Assembly: GCF_015461845.1 (NCBI RefSeq)
Contig: NZ_JACOPW010000008.1
Location: 225,707-289,706 of the forward strand
From: Pseudomonas mucoides
GTDB lineage: Bacteria > Pseudomonadota > Gammaproteobacteria > Pseudomonadales > Pseudomonadaceae
DNA: 64,000 nucleotides
Reading direction: 5' to 3'
Part shown: positions 33,730 to 42,986 of the stretch, in pieces
Layout of the letters: each line of letters begins with the position of its first letter
Numbering within the stretch: position 1 is the first letter of the stretch
The notes under the pieces: model-generated
Told to the model about the DNA's origin: nothing
The model's database searches: none
What the model saw: only the letters and a program-made list of their open reading frames with translations
Translations under genes and position numbers: made by a program

Positions 33730-33820
33730 CTGTGGGAGCGGGCTTGCCCGCGATAGCGGAGTGTCAGCAGCCACTACTTCAACTGACCCACCGCTATCGC
33801 AGGCAAGCCAGCTCCCACAG
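33730..33820. repeat. REPIN inside the organosulfur operon
   Basis: CTGTGGGAGCGGGCTTGCCCGCGATAGCGG from 33730 inverted by CCGCTATCGCAGGCAAGCCAGCTCCCACAG ending at 33820. It lies between the monooxygenase gene and metQ, all on the same strand, so it may set a different mRNA level for the transporter. Confidence 0.85.
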
Positions 33821-33865
33821 TTGATCTGTGCTGTTCCCAAAATAACTTATGACTGGAAATTCCAC

Positions 33866-34675
33866 ATGAAAAAAACATTTCTGATCCGCCCAGTCAAAGC
33901 ACTGGCCCTGGCCCTCGGCCTGTTCAGCTCGGCGGTGTTCGCCGCCGACGCACCGTTGAAAATCGGCACCACCGCCGCCTTCGCCATCCCCCTCGAAGCC
34001 GCCGTCGAAGAGGCCTCCAAACAAGGCCTGAAAGTCGAACTGGTGGAGTTCAGCGACTGGATCGCCCCGAACGTCAGCCTCGCCGCCGGCGACATCGACG
34101 TGAACTATTTCCAGCACATCCCGTTCCTGGAAAACGCCAAGGCCGCTTCCGGTTTTGACTTGGTGCCGTTCGCGCCGGGGATCATCAACAACGTCGGTCT
34201 CTACTCAAAGAAATACAAAAGCTTCGACGAACTCCCGCAAGGCGCCAGCGTGGCCATCGCCAACGACCCGATCAACAGCGGACGCGGCCTGCAATTGCTG
34301 GCCAAGGCTGGCCTGATCACGCTCAAACCCGGCGTCGGCTACAAAGCCACCGAAGACGACATCATCGCCAACCCGAAGCAGATCAAAATCCTCCAGGTCG
34401 AAGCCGTGCAACTGGTGCGCGCCTACGACGATGCTGATCTGGTCCAGGGCTACCCGGCCTACATCCGTCTTTCGAAGACCTTTGATGCAGGTTCCGCGCT
34501 GCTGTTCGACGGCCTCGACCACAAGGAATACGTGATCCAGTTCGTGATCCAGCCGAAGAGCAAAACCGACCCGCGCCTGATCAAATTCGTCGACATCTAC
34601 CAGCATTCGCCGGCCGTTCGTGCAGCCCTGGACAAGGCCCACGGCAAGCTCTACCAAGCCGGTTGGGAAAGCTGA
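33866..34675 (+). CDS. metQ: MetQ/NlpA-family ABC transporter binding protein
   Basis: A 269-residue periplasmic binding protein of the NlpA/MetQ family. The signal peptide (1-26) ends SAVFA-A and is a type I signal; there is no lipobox cysteine, unlike E. coli MetQ. Motifs: WIAPNVSLAAGDIDVNYFQH and VAIANDPINSGRGLQLLAKA. Family members bind methionine; in this setting methionine or a related organosulfur compound is likely. It is followed at 2 bases by the ATPase gene. Another member of the family is at 43183. Confidence 0.87.
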   Translation: MKKTFLIRPVKALALALGLFSSAVFAADAPLKIGTTAAFAIPLEAAVEEASKQGLKVELVEFSDWIAPNVSLAAGDIDVNYFQHIPFLENAKAASGFDLVPFAPGIINNVGLYSKKYKSFDELPQGASVAIANDPINSGRGLQLLAKAGLITLKPGVGYKATEDDIIANPKQIKILQVEAVQLVRAYDDADLVQGYPAYIRLSKTFDAGSALLFDGLDHKEYVIQFVIQPKSKTDPRLIKFVDIYQHSPAVRAALDKAHGKLYQAGWES

Positions 34676-34677
34676 GA

Positions 34678-35799
34678 ATGACGGCCGCCACCCCACTGCG
34701 ACTGGAGAGTCCAGCGCTCAAAAACGCTCAACGCACCGAATTGCACCCGGAGCTCAATCGGGTTCATGTGCGCTTCGTCGGCCTGGGCAAAACCTACAAC
34801 GGCCAGCAGGGTCCGGTGGCGGCGTTGCAGGGCATCGACCTGGCGATCCAGCACGGCGAAGTGTTCGGCATCATCGGCCGCAGCGGTGCCGGCAAATCAT
34901 CGCTGATCCGCACCATCAACCGGCTGGAGCAACCGAGCACCGGCCGCGTGCTGATCGATCAGGTGGACATCGGCGAGTTCGATGAAGACCGCCTGGTGGC
35001 GCTGCGTCGACGGATCGGCATGATCTTCCAGCACTTCAACCTGATGTCGGCCAAAACGGTGTGGCAGAACGTCGAGCTGCCGCTGAAAGTCGCCGGTGTG
35101 TCCAAGGACAAACGCGAGCGAAAGGTTCGCGAACTGCTTGAACTGGTGGGCCTGCAAGGCAAGCACAACGCGTATCCGGCGCAGTTGTCTGGCGGGCAGA
35201 AACAGCGCGTCGGCATCGCCCGCGCGTTGGTGCATGACCCGGCAATTCTGCTGTGTGACGAAGCCACTTCAGCGCTGGACCCGGAGACCACCCAATCGAT
35301 CCTCGGCCTGCTGCGCGAGATCAACCAGCGCCTGGGTTTGACCATCGTCCTGATCACCCACGAGATGGCGGTGATCCGCGATATTTGCGACCGCGTCGTG
35401 GTGCTCGAACACGGCAAAATCGTCGAGCAAGGACCGGTCTGGGAAGTTTTCGGCAACCCGCAGCATGAGGTCAGCAAGACCTTGCTCGCCCCATTGCAAC
35501 ACGCCCTGCCGGAAGAACTGCAAAGCCGTTTGCGCCCACTGCCGCTCTCTTCGGAAACGGCGGTGGTGCTGCGCTTGCAGTTCACCGGCAGTGCCACCGA
35601 CGAGCCGGACCTGGCCGCCTTGTTCAGCGCCCTCGGGGGGCGCGTGCGCTTGCTGCAGGGTGGCGTGGAACGGATTCAGGGCCATGCGCTGGGGCAGTTG
35701 TTATTGGCGGTCACCGGCTCGCCGTTTGATGCCGAAGACGTGTGTCAACGCGCCAGCCAATGGGCGCAACAGGTGGAGGTGCTGGGTTATGTGGTTTGA
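34678..35799 (+). CDS. metN: MetN-family ABC transporter ATP-binding protein
   Basis: A 373-residue ABC ATPase. Walker A GRSGAGKSSLIRTINRLE, Q-loop FQHFNLMSAKTVWQN, signature LSGGQKQRVGIARALVHDP, Walker B ILLCDEATSALDPE and LITHEMAVIRDICD are those of MetN. A C-terminal NIL domain (about 285-370), the regulatory methionine-binding domain of MetN, is present, so feedback inhibition by the substrate is plausible. About 35 extra residues precede the ABC domain. The start at 34678 lies 2 bases after metQ; it overlaps metI by 11 bases. Confidence 0.9.
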   Translation: MTAATPLRLESPALKNAQRTELHPELNRVHVRFVGLGKTYNGQQGPVAALQGIDLAIQHGEVFGIIGRSGAGKSSLIRTINRLEQPSTGRVLIDQVDIGEFDEDRLVALRRRIGMIFQHFNLMSAKTVWQNVELPLKVAGVSKDKRERKVRELLELVGLQGKHNAYPAQLSGGQKQRVGIARALVHDPAILLCDEATSALDPETTQSILGLLREINQRLGLTIVLITHEMAVIRDICDRVVVLEHGKIVEQGPVWEVFGNPQHEVSKTLLAPLQHALPEELQSRLRPLPLSSETAVVLRLQFTGSATDEPDLAALFSALGGRVRLLQGGVERIQGHALGQLLLAVTGSPFDAEDVCQRASQWAQQVEVLGYVV

Positions 35800-36433
35800 T
35801 CGCTTGCTGCAAGGCTTTATCGACACCTTCCTGATGGTCGGCGTGTCGTCATTGATCGCGCTGTTGGTGGGTGTTCCGCTGGCGGTGTTTCTGGTCACCA
35901 GTTCCAAGGGCGGCATCTACGAAGCACCGACACTGAACCGCGCCTTGGGGGCGTTCGTGAACCTGTTCCGCTCGATTCCATTCTTGATTTTGATGGTGGC
36001 GCTGATTCCGTTTACCCGGCTGATTGTCGGCACCACGTATGGCGTCTGGGCGGCCGTGGTGCCGCTGACCATCGCTGCAACGCCGTTCTTTGCACGGATT
36101 GCCGAGGTCAGCTTGCGCGAGGTCGATTTCGGCTTGATCGAAGCCGCGCAAGCGATGGGCTGCCGGCGTTGGCACATTGTCTGGCATGTGCTGCTGCCGG
36201 AAGCGCTGCCGGGGATCGTCGGGGGGTTCACAATTACGCTGGTGACGATGATCAACTCGTCGGCCATGGCCGGGGCGATTGGCGCCGGCGGGTTGGGCGA
36301 CATTGCGTACCGGTATGGGTATCAGCGTTTTGACAGCCAGATCATGTTGACGGTGATTGTGTTGCTGGTGGTGTTGGTGGCAATCATTCAGCTCGGTGGG
36401 GATCGGTTGGCTCGGGGGCTCAACAAGCGCTAA
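35789..36433 (+). CDS. metI: MetI-family ABC transporter permease
   Basis: A 214-residue permease with five or six helices, typical of MetI (217 residues in E. coli). The coupling loop is LIEAAQAMGCRRWHIVWHVL (EAA---G). Family sequences GTTYGVWAAVVPLTIAATPF and TLVTMINSSAMAGAIGAGGL are present. The ATG at 35789 lies inside the end of metN, an 11-base overlap that couples translation. With the two genes before it this gives a full importer placed downstream of the organosulfur oxidoreductases. Confidence 0.92.
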   Translation: MWFDRLLQGFIDTFLMVGVSSLIALLVGVPLAVFLVTSSKGGIYEAPTLNRALGAFVNLFRSIPFLILMVALIPFTRLIVGTTYGVWAAVVPLTIAATPFFARIAEVSLREVDFGLIEAAQAMGCRRWHIVWHVLLPEALPGIVGGFTITLVTMINSSAMAGAIGAGGLGDIAYRYGYQRFDSQIMLTVIVLLVVLVAIIQLGGDRLARGLNKR

Positions 36434-36502
36434 TCGAGAGGGGCATACACCTTGTAGCATGGCGTATATTCGGCAAACCCCAATTGCCTGCGCAGCCTCC
36501 TC

Positions 36503-37132
36503 ATGAAACAGACTCCCGACGACCTCCAGCAGATCACAGCTACCACCCTGGGCCATTACAACTCGGTGGCCGAAGGTTTCCGTGAAGGCACGCGCGATCA
36601 CGACGTCAGCCAGAACATCGATGCCCTGTTGCGGCACATTCAAAGCGAGGCGCCGTTCGACATTCTCGACTTCGGCTGCGGTCCTGGCCGAGATCTGCAA
36701 ACGTTCACGCGCATGGGGCATACCGCCGTCGGCCTCGACGGGTCGGAAAAGTTTGCGCAGATGGCGCGTGAGGACAGCGGTTGTGAAGTCTGGCAGCAGG
36801 ATTTTTTGAAGCTGGATTTACCAGCCGAGCGCTTCGACGGGATTTTTGCCAATGCGGTGCTGTTTCACATCCCGCGACAGGAACTGCCTCGAGTGTTGAA
36901 GGAATTGCGGGGGGCGTTGAAACCGGGTGGGGTGTTGTTCAGCTCCAATCCACGTGGGGAGAATCAGGAAGGCTGGAACGGTCCGCGTTATGGGGCTTAT
37001 CACGATCTTGCGGCATGGCAGCAACTGCTGACCGAGGCGGGGTTTGTGGAGCTGGAGCATTACTACCGGCCAGCGGGGCTGCCGCGGGAGCAGCAGCCTT
37101 GGTTGGCGAGTGTTTGGCTTAAGGCTATTTAG
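36503..37132 (+). CDS. class I SAM-dependent methyltransferase
   Basis: A 209-residue methyltransferase with the Rossmann-type motif I ILDFGCGPGRDLQTFTRMGH (about 50-69), followed by VGLDGSEKF (motif II) and DGIFANAVLFHIP. Target is unknown; the sequence belongs to the broad Methyltransf_11/25 group. It lies 69 bases after metI on the same strand and could be a late part of that transcript or independent; nothing in the sequence decides. A REPIN follows its stop. Confidence 0.85.
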   Translation: MKQTPDDLQQITATTLGHYNSVAEGFREGTRDHDVSQNIDALLRHIQSEAPFDILDFGCGPGRDLQTFTRMGHTAVGLDGSEKFAQMAREDSGCEVWQQDFLKLDLPAERFDGIFANAVLFHIPRQELPRVLKELRGALKPGGVLFSSNPRGENQEGWNGPRYGAYHDLAAWQQLLTEAGFVELEHYYRPAGLPREQQPWLASVWLKAI

Positions 37133-37144
37133 GCTGGCGGTCGC

Positions 37145-37222
37145 CATCGCGAGCAAGCTCGCTCCCACAGGGAATTTGTGAACGCCACAGATCCAATGTG
37201 GGAGCGGAGCGCGAAGCGCTCG
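37145..37222. repeat. REPIN (inverted REP pair)
   Basis: CATCGCGAGCAAGCTCGCTC (37145-37164) paired with GTGGGAGCGGAGCGCGAAGC near 37198-37220; the second arm is altered. It lies between two convergent genes. Confidence 0.75.
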
Positions 37223-37227
37223 ATTTT

Positions 37228-40200
37228 TTAAGTCGCCTCTTTCTTCGGTTCGCGAATCTTGTACCAGGCCACATAAAGCGCCGGCAAAAACAGCAGCGTC
37301 AGCAACGTCGCGATGATGATCCCGCCAATCATCGCGTACGCCATCGGCCCCCAGAACACTTCCCGGGCAATCGGGATCATCCCCAGGCTCGCCGCCGCAG
37401 CCGTCAGCAAGATCGGCCGGCGTCGATGCTCGGTGGCCTGGACCACCGCGTCCCACGGCGCAAAGCCTTTCTTCTCGTATTCATCGATCTGGGTCACCAG
37501 AATCACCGAGTTACGAATGATGATGCCGATCAGCGCCAGAATCCCGAGGATAGCGACGAAGCCCATCGGCGTGCCCGTCGGCACCAGCGCGATCACCACG
37601 CCGATCAGGCCCAACGGCGCGACGCTGGCCACGAGGAACAGCTTCTGCACGCTGTGCAACTGGATCATCAGGAAGGTCGCCATCAAGAACAGCATCAACG
37701 GCACGACCTTGGCAATCGGCCCCTGGGCCTTGCCGCTCTCTTCCACCGTACCGCCGGTGGCGACCTTGTAACCTGCCGGCAACGTGGCGGCGAAGGCGTC
37801 GATGGACGGTTTCAGCAGCCGCACCAGGTCCGTCGGCTGAATCTCGTCACGCACCGCAGCCTTGATGGTGATCGTCGGTAGACGGTCGCGACGCCACACC
37901 AGCGGCTGCTCCAGTTCGTAACGCACGGTCGCAAATGCCAGCAACGGAATCGACGTGCCATTGGGCGAAACGATCTGCAGGTTCTGCAGCGTTTCCGGCG
38001 TGCCCCGTTCGGAATCCACCGCACGGCCAACCACGTTGATCAGGTAAATATCGTCATCGACCTGGGTCACGGGCGCGCCACTGACGATGCCGTTCATCAA
38101 CTCCGCCACGTCTTCGGAAGACAGCCCCAGTTGCCGCGCCTTGTCCTGGGCGATGTCGATGCGCAGCACTTTGCCCGGCTCGTTCCAGTCGTAAATGATC
38201 TCGCCGATGTGCGGGTTTTTATCCAGCTCGGTGGCCAGGTCGATGGCATGACGACGAACCTGGTCGATGTCTTTGCCGCTGACCCGGTACTGGATCGGAC
38301 GGCCTACCGGCGGGCCCATTTCCAGGGCCTGGACGTAACCGCCAATGCCGACGAAGTCCTTGCGCAAGATGTCGCGAATCCGCTGGCTCAAGGCTTCACG
38401 GGTTTTGCCCTTGCTGACGATCACCAGCTGCGCGTAGTAGGGGTTTTGCAGTTGTTGATCGAGTGGCAGGTAGAAACGGATCGCACCCTGACCGATGTAG
38501 GTGCTCCAGCGCACGATGTCCGGGTCGTCCTTGAGCTCGGCCTCAAGGCGATCGACCGCTTTGCGGGTTTCGTCGATCGAGGCGTTTTGCGGCAGGTTCA
38601 GGTCCACCAGGATTTCCGGTCGATCCGAAGACGGAAAGAACTGGTTCTGCACGAAACGCATGCTGAACACCGCCAACGCAAAGCACAGCACGGTGATGCC
38701 AATGGCCCACCAGCGATTGCGCAGGCACCACAGCAAGCCGCCATTAAAGGCTTTGCCGACGCGACCGGGTTCGCCTTCGTGCGGTTTCACGTTGGTGCTG
38801 AGGATGTGCACGCCGATCACCGGCGCAAACAGCACCGCCACCACCCACGACACCAACATGGCGCAGGCAATCACCGCAAACAGCGTGTAGGTGTATTCGC
38901 CGGCAGAACTGGCGTTCAGGCCGATAGGCACAAAACCCGCCACTGTCACCAGCGTACCGGTGAGCATCGGGAACGCGGTGGAGGTGTAGGCGAACGTGGC
39001 CGCCTGCTCCTTGGTCTCGCCCATTTCCAGGCGCGTGACCATCATCTCCACGGTGATCATCGCGTCGTCCACCAACAGGCCGAGGGCAATGATCAGCGCA
39101 CCCAGGGAGATCCGCTGCATGGTGATGCCGCTGTACTCCATGTACACAAACACCATCGCCAGCACCAGCGGGATCGAGCACGCCACCACCAGCCCGGCAC
39201 GCACGCCAAGACTGATGAAGCTGACCACCAGCACGATGATCACCGCCTCGAACAGCGCACTGGTGAAACCGCCTACGGCTTCTTCCACCACCACCGCCTG
39301 ATCGGACACGTTGTGCACACCGACACCCACCGGCAAGTCGGCAGTCAGTTGGTTGATCCGTTCATGCAAAGCCTTACCGAATGCCTGGACGTTGCCGCCC
39401 TTCTGCATGGCAATCGCCAGGCCGATGGCCGGTTGGCCGTTGAAGCGGAATTCCGGGGACGCCGGATCGACGTAGCCGCGACTGATTTCGGCAATGTCGG
39501 CCAACCGATAGAAACGGTCGTTGAGCTTGAGGTTGACCTCGGCGAGGTCTTTCTCCGAGGCAAACTGCCCCGAGGTCCGTACCGAAATCCGCTCCGGCCC
39601 GGCCTCGATCACCCCCGCCGGGGTCACGGCGTTTTGCGATTGCAGGCTCTGCACCACCTGACGCTGATCGATGCCCAGCGCCGCGAGTTTGCGCGTGGAA
39701 AAGTTCAGGTACAGCACTTCGTCCTGCTGGCCGACCATCTCGATCTTGCCCAGCCCCGGCACGTCGCGAATCTCGGCGCGGGCCTGCTCCACGTAGTCAC
39801 GCAACTGGCGCATGGTCAGGCCATCGGCGGTGAAGGCGTAGATCGAACCGAACACATCACCAAATTCGTCGTTGAACCCGGGGCCCTGCATGCCTTGGGG
39901 GAACTGGCCGCGAATATCGTTGATCTTCTTGCGCACCTGGTACCAGATTTCCGGAATGTCCTTGGCACTGGTGGTGTCGCGCAGGTACACGTAGACCGTG
40001 GATTCGCCGGGCCGCGTGTAGCTTTTTACGTAGTCGAGAGAATCAAGTTCTTCGAGTTTTTTCTCGATGCGGTCGGTGATTTGCTTGAGGGTTTCCTCCT
40101 GGGTCGCGCCCGGCCATTTGCTCTGGATCACCATGGTCTTGATGGTGAACGAAGGGTCTTCTTCGCGCCCCAGGTTGAAGTACGAGAACACCCCCATCAG

Positions 40201-40278
40201 CAACGCGACGAACATCAGGTACCAGACGAACGACTGGTGCTTGAGGGCCCATTCGGAGAGGTTGAAAGGCCCTTTCAT
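37228..40278 (-). CDS. triC: RND efflux pump, TriC-like
   Basis: A 1016-residue inner-membrane proton-driven RND transporter with twelve helices and two large periplasmic loops. Helix 4 carries the proton-relay pair in LGLLVDDAMITVEMMVTRLE. The N-terminus (NLSEWALKHQSFVWYLMFVA) and GREEDPSFTIKTMVIQSKWP put it near TriC, the P. aeruginosa triclosan pump, rather than MexB. As in triABC, two adaptor genes precede it, each overlapping by 4 bases (ATGA). No outer-membrane channel gene is adjacent, which also agrees with TriABC, whose partner OpmH is encoded elsewhere. Substrates here are not known. Confidence 0.88.
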   Translation of the reverse strand: MKGPFNLSEWALKHQSFVWYLMFVALLMGVFSYFNLGREEDPSFTIKTMVIQSKWPGATQEETLKQITDRIEKKLEELDSLDYVKSYTRPGESTVYVYLRDTTSAKDIPEIWYQVRKKINDIRGQFPQGMQGPGFNDEFGDVFGSIYAFTADGLTMRQLRDYVEQARAEIRDVPGLGKIEMVGQQDEVLYLNFSTRKLAALGIDQRQVVQSLQSQNAVTPAGVIEAGPERISVRTSGQFASEKDLAEVNLKLNDRFYRLADIAEISRGYVDPASPEFRFNGQPAIGLAIAMQKGGNVQAFGKALHERINQLTADLPVGVGVHNVSDQAVVVEEAVGGFTSALFEAVIIVLVVSFISLGVRAGLVVACSIPLVLAMVFVYMEYSGITMQRISLGALIIALGLLVDDAMITVEMMVTRLEMGETKEQAATFAYTSTAFPMLTGTLVTVAGFVPIGLNASSAGEYTYTLFAVIACAMLVSWVVAVLFAPVIGVHILSTNVKPHEGEPGRVGKAFNGGLLWCLRNRWWAIGITVLCFALAVFSMRFVQNQFFPSSDRPEILVDLNLPQNASIDETRKAVDRLEAELKDDPDIVRWSTYIGQGAIRFYLPLDQQLQNPYYAQLVIVSKGKTREALSQRIRDILRKDFVGIGGYVQALEMGPPVGRPIQYRVSGKDIDQVRRHAIDLATELDKNPHIGEIIYDWNEPGKVLRIDIAQDKARQLGLSSEDVAELMNGIVSGAPVTQVDDDIYLINVVGRAVDSERGTPETLQNLQIVSPNGTSIPLLAFATVRYELEQPLVWRRDRLPTITIKAAVRDEIQPTDLVRLLKPSIDAFAATLPAGYKVATGGTVEESGKAQGPIAKVVPLMLFLMATFLMIQLHSVQKLFLVASVAPLGLIGVVIALVPTGTPMGFVAILGILALIGIIIRNSVILVTQIDEYEKKGFAPWDAVVQATEHRRRPILLTAAAASLGMIPIAREVFWGPMAYAMIGGIIIATLLTLLFLPALYVAWYKIREPKKEAT

Positions 40279-41339
40279 TGACTGTCCTCGTCAAATTTCA
40301 CTGGTTGCCCCGGTTTGAGGCTGTTTACGCCGGCCGTGATGACGCGCTCACCGTTTTTGACGCCACCGGCCAGCACCACGGTGCTGTCGGTGCGGCTGAT
40401 GACCTTGACGTCCCTGGGTGCCACGGTCTTGTTCTGTGTATCAAGGACCCAGATACGGGGTTTGCCGTCGACCTCCTGCAACGCGGTGAGCGGCAGTTCG
40501 ATGCGCGGCTTGATCGCCGAACTCAGAGTGACGCTGATCGCAGTCCCCAAACGAAAGCCCGGCGGCGTTTCAGTCAGAGTGAGGCGCGCACGACGGGTAC
40601 GGGTGGCACTCTGCGCCTGGGGCTCGATTTCACGGATGGTCGCGGTGGTGTTGGTGTTCGGGTCGAGTTGAGCAGCGACCTGGAACACCACGTCATCAGG
40701 CAGTTGATCGACCAGGGTATCGGGCAGGTCGATCACCGCTTCCTTGATGTCCGGTTGCGCCAGGGTCACCACTTGCTGGCCGGCGGTCACCACTTGGCCG
40801 GCCTCGGCATTCCACGCGGTAACCACGGCTTTATGGTCGGAGCGCAATTCGGTGTAGCCGAGTTGATCCTTGCTCTGGCTGACCGCCGCCTGGGCCTGAT
40901 CGAGGGACGCCTGGGTGGTTTTCAACTGAGTCAGGGCATCGTCCAGTTGCGCCTGCGCGCCAACCCCGCGATCAAACAACGACTGCTGACGCTGCGCGTT
41001 GGCTTGCGCGTTGATCAGTTGCGCCTGGACTTTCGCCAGATCGCCCTGGGCTGAGCGCAACTGGTTTTGCTGGTCGGAAGGATCAAGGGTGGCCAGCAGC
41101 GTATCCTTGGTCACCTCGGCCCCGACATTGACGTTACGACTGGCGATGCGCCCGGCCACGCGAAAGCCGGTATTGCTTTCATAGCGCGCCTGAATGCTGC
41201 CGGCAAACCGGCCCAGATCCTCTTCTTTCAAGGCCTGGACCTTGATCGACAACACCGGACGTATCGGCTCCGGCGGTGGTTCGTTTTTGGAGCAGGCGCT
41301 CAGCACCAGCCCGATGGACAACGCCCATAAAGGCTTCAT
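40275..41339 (-). CDS. triB: RND efflux adaptor lipoprotein, TriB-like
   Basis: A 354-residue periplasmic membrane fusion protein. The lipobox LVLSAC (Cys at about 17) follows a short signal. The chain has lipoyl halves around an alpha-helical hairpin (SAQGDLAKVQAQLINAQANA, then LKTTQASLDQAQAAVSQS) and a beta-barrel region. Start ATG 41339 lies in the overlap with triA (ATGA), and its stop overlaps triC the same way, so all three are coupled. The frame continues upstream into triA but those residues are not part of it. Confidence 0.85.
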   Translation of the reverse strand: MKPLWALSIGLVLSACSKNEPPPEPIRPVLSIKVQALKEEDLGRFAGSIQARYESNTGFRVAGRIASRNVNVGAEVTKDTLLATLDPSDQQNQLRSAQGDLAKVQAQLINAQANAQRQQSLFDRGVGAQAQLDDALTQLKTTQASLDQAQAAVSQSKDQLGYTELRSDHKAVVTAWNAEAGQVVTAGQQVVTLAQPDIKEAVIDLPDTLVDQLPDDVVFQVAAQLDPNTNTTATIREIEPQAQSATRTRRARLTLTETPPGFRLGTAISVTLSSAIKPRIELPLTALQEVDGKPRIWVLDTQNKTVAPRDVKVISRTDSTVVLAGGVKNGERVITAGVNSLKPGQPVKFDEDSQ

Positions 41340-42439
41340 GGCTTGGCTCCCCCACCCAGATCCTTGTAAGTATTTTCGGCAATCTCGACTTCCATGCCCG
41401 GGTGCAGCAATTGCCCACCGGCGATCACGACTTTCTCCCCACCGGTGAGCCCTTTGCTGATGATGACTTTGCCCGTCAGGTAGCGGCCTACCGTGACCGA
41501 ATGCAACTGGGCCTGGCCCTTTTCGTCGATCAACCAGACGGCGGGTTGACTGATGTTCTTGGTCAGGGCAGACCACGGCAACTCCACCGAGGATTTGCCC
41601 GCGCCCTTGGCCGTGGCGCTCACCACCGACCCGAGCTGCATGCCTGGCGGCAGACTGTCCAGGCCCACCTTGACCTGTATTGTGCCGGACTGGGCGGACA
41701 CCGCCGGGGTCACTTCGCGTACCTTGCCGGTGGTTTTGATCTCGGGGTTGTCGAGCAGGCTGAGGACAATGGCGTCATCCGTTGGCTTCTCGGCCAGCAG
41801 CGCTTCATAGACGTTGAATACCGCATCCCGATCGCCATCGCGGGCCAGGCTGAACACCGGCATTGTCGCCTGCACCACCTGGCCGACTTCGGCCTGACGC
41901 GCGGTAATGATGCCCGGCGCATCGGCAATCAGTGCGGTGTAGCTCAGTTGATCGCGGGCATTGGCCAACTGCGCCTGGGCCGCGCTCAGGGCGCTCTGAC
42001 TGCTGCGCAACGCCGCCTGCGCCGAGTCGTACTCGCTCTGGCTGGTATAGCCCTTGGGCAGGAGTTTTTCCTGGCGCACGAACGCCGCGGCATTCTGTTT
42101 GACCAGCGCCTGTTGGGCGACCACTTGGGCCTGCGCTGAATCGACACTGGTCTGCAAATCCTTGGGATCGAGGCGGGCCAGCACTTGTTTGGCCGTCACC
42201 CGGTCACCGACGTCTACCGATCGCTGGATGATCTTGCCGCCCACGCGAAACGACAGCTCGGTCTGGACCCGGGCCTGGATATCGCCGGTGAGGGTGACCG
42301 CGGCGGCGTAATCCGCCGGTTTGACGACTTGTATGAACACCCTCGGCAGGTATTCCTTGATGGGTTCTTTTTTATCGCACGCCGTCAGCAGAGTGACGAC
42401 GCTCAAGGCCATGATGACTTTCAATCCGGTGACCGCCAT
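41336..42439 (-). CDS. triA: RND efflux adaptor lipoprotein, TriA-like
   Basis: A 367-residue membrane fusion protein with lipobox LLTAC (Cys at about 21). It has the lipoyl/hairpin layout (VGDRVTAKQVLARLDPKDLQ, then AQAALRSSQSALSAAQAQLA). It is related to, but clearly distinct from, the TriB-like protein; the P. aeruginosa TriABC pump needs both adaptors. It is the first gene of the operon. No regulator gene is adjacent (P. aeruginosa triABC also has none), and the 547 bases upstream contain only a broken gene fragment. Confidence 0.85.
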   Translation of the reverse strand: MAVTGLKVIMALSVVTLLTACDKKEPIKEYLPRVFIQVVKPADYAAAVTLTGDIQARVQTELSFRVGGKIIQRSVDVGDRVTAKQVLARLDPKDLQTSVDSAQAQVVAQQALVKQNAAAFVRQEKLLPKGYTSQSEYDSAQAALRSSQSALSAAQAQLANARDQLSYTALIADAPGIITARQAEVGQVVQATMPVFSLARDGDRDAVFNVYEALLAEKPTDDAIVLSLLDNPEIKTTGKVREVTPAVSAQSGTIQVKVGLDSLPPGMQLGSVVSATAKGAGKSSVELPWSALTKNISQPAVWLIDEKGQAQLHSVTVGRYLTGKVIISKGLTGGEKVVIAGGQLLHPGMEVEIAENTYKDLGGGAKP

Positions 42440-42610
42440 GCAAACTCCTAGGCCTTTTTTATGGGCAATACGACAGAGAGCTTAGAACAGCGTTCAAAGC
42501 TTGCACACCCGGCTTATGAAGAAAAAAACTGTGATGGATGGCGCTGAAAACGCCTGTCGTAGAGGCTGCGAGTGCCTGATGAGGGCATTGGCCGAACTTA
42601 TCGGAGACTT

Positions 42611-42793
42611 CTAAACCGCCTCGACAATCACGCTCTCAGGCTTGGTGTCATCGCTCGGTTCCTTGCGAACATATTAGTCGTAAAGCTTGAGTAGGTCCTT
42701 CTTCGCCGCTGGCGAAATCGGTGCTTCGGCACCCAGAGTCAACACGCGGTAGCCCGGGTTTTATTTGGCCCAACTGAACAGCACCCACCGACT
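42611..42793 (-). pseudogene. broken gene fragment, family not recognised
   Basis: On the minus strand a coding-like stretch reads RWVLFSWAK, stop, NPGYRVLTLGAEAPISPAAK, KDLLKLYD, stop, YVRKEPSDDTKPESVIVEAV, stop. All lie in one frame, interrupted twice by stop codons at places where a single-base change (for example CAG or AAA to TAA) would restore an open frame. This is what the end of a decayed gene looks like. I could not name the family. The remainder of 42440-42986 shows no other gene; the right end is AT-rich. Confidence 0.45.
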
Positions 42794-42986
42794 TTAAACG
42801 CAAGAATCTAAATACCGTTAAAGCATATAGATATCACGCAAAAAACCAGTCGCAGATTTGCTGTCGCAATGGATGACGACTACTTTCCTTTGCGCTGTAG
42901 GAGGGATCTTTTTTTCGAAATGCCCCTCCAAGGACGGACAGTTTTTGGCCAGACTCCCTCGGCCGAACCCTCACAAGGAAGAGAAA

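Noticed and set aside
38131..40281. 716-codon open frame antisense to the triC-like gene
   Set aside because: His/Arg-rich shadow of the RND pump gene.
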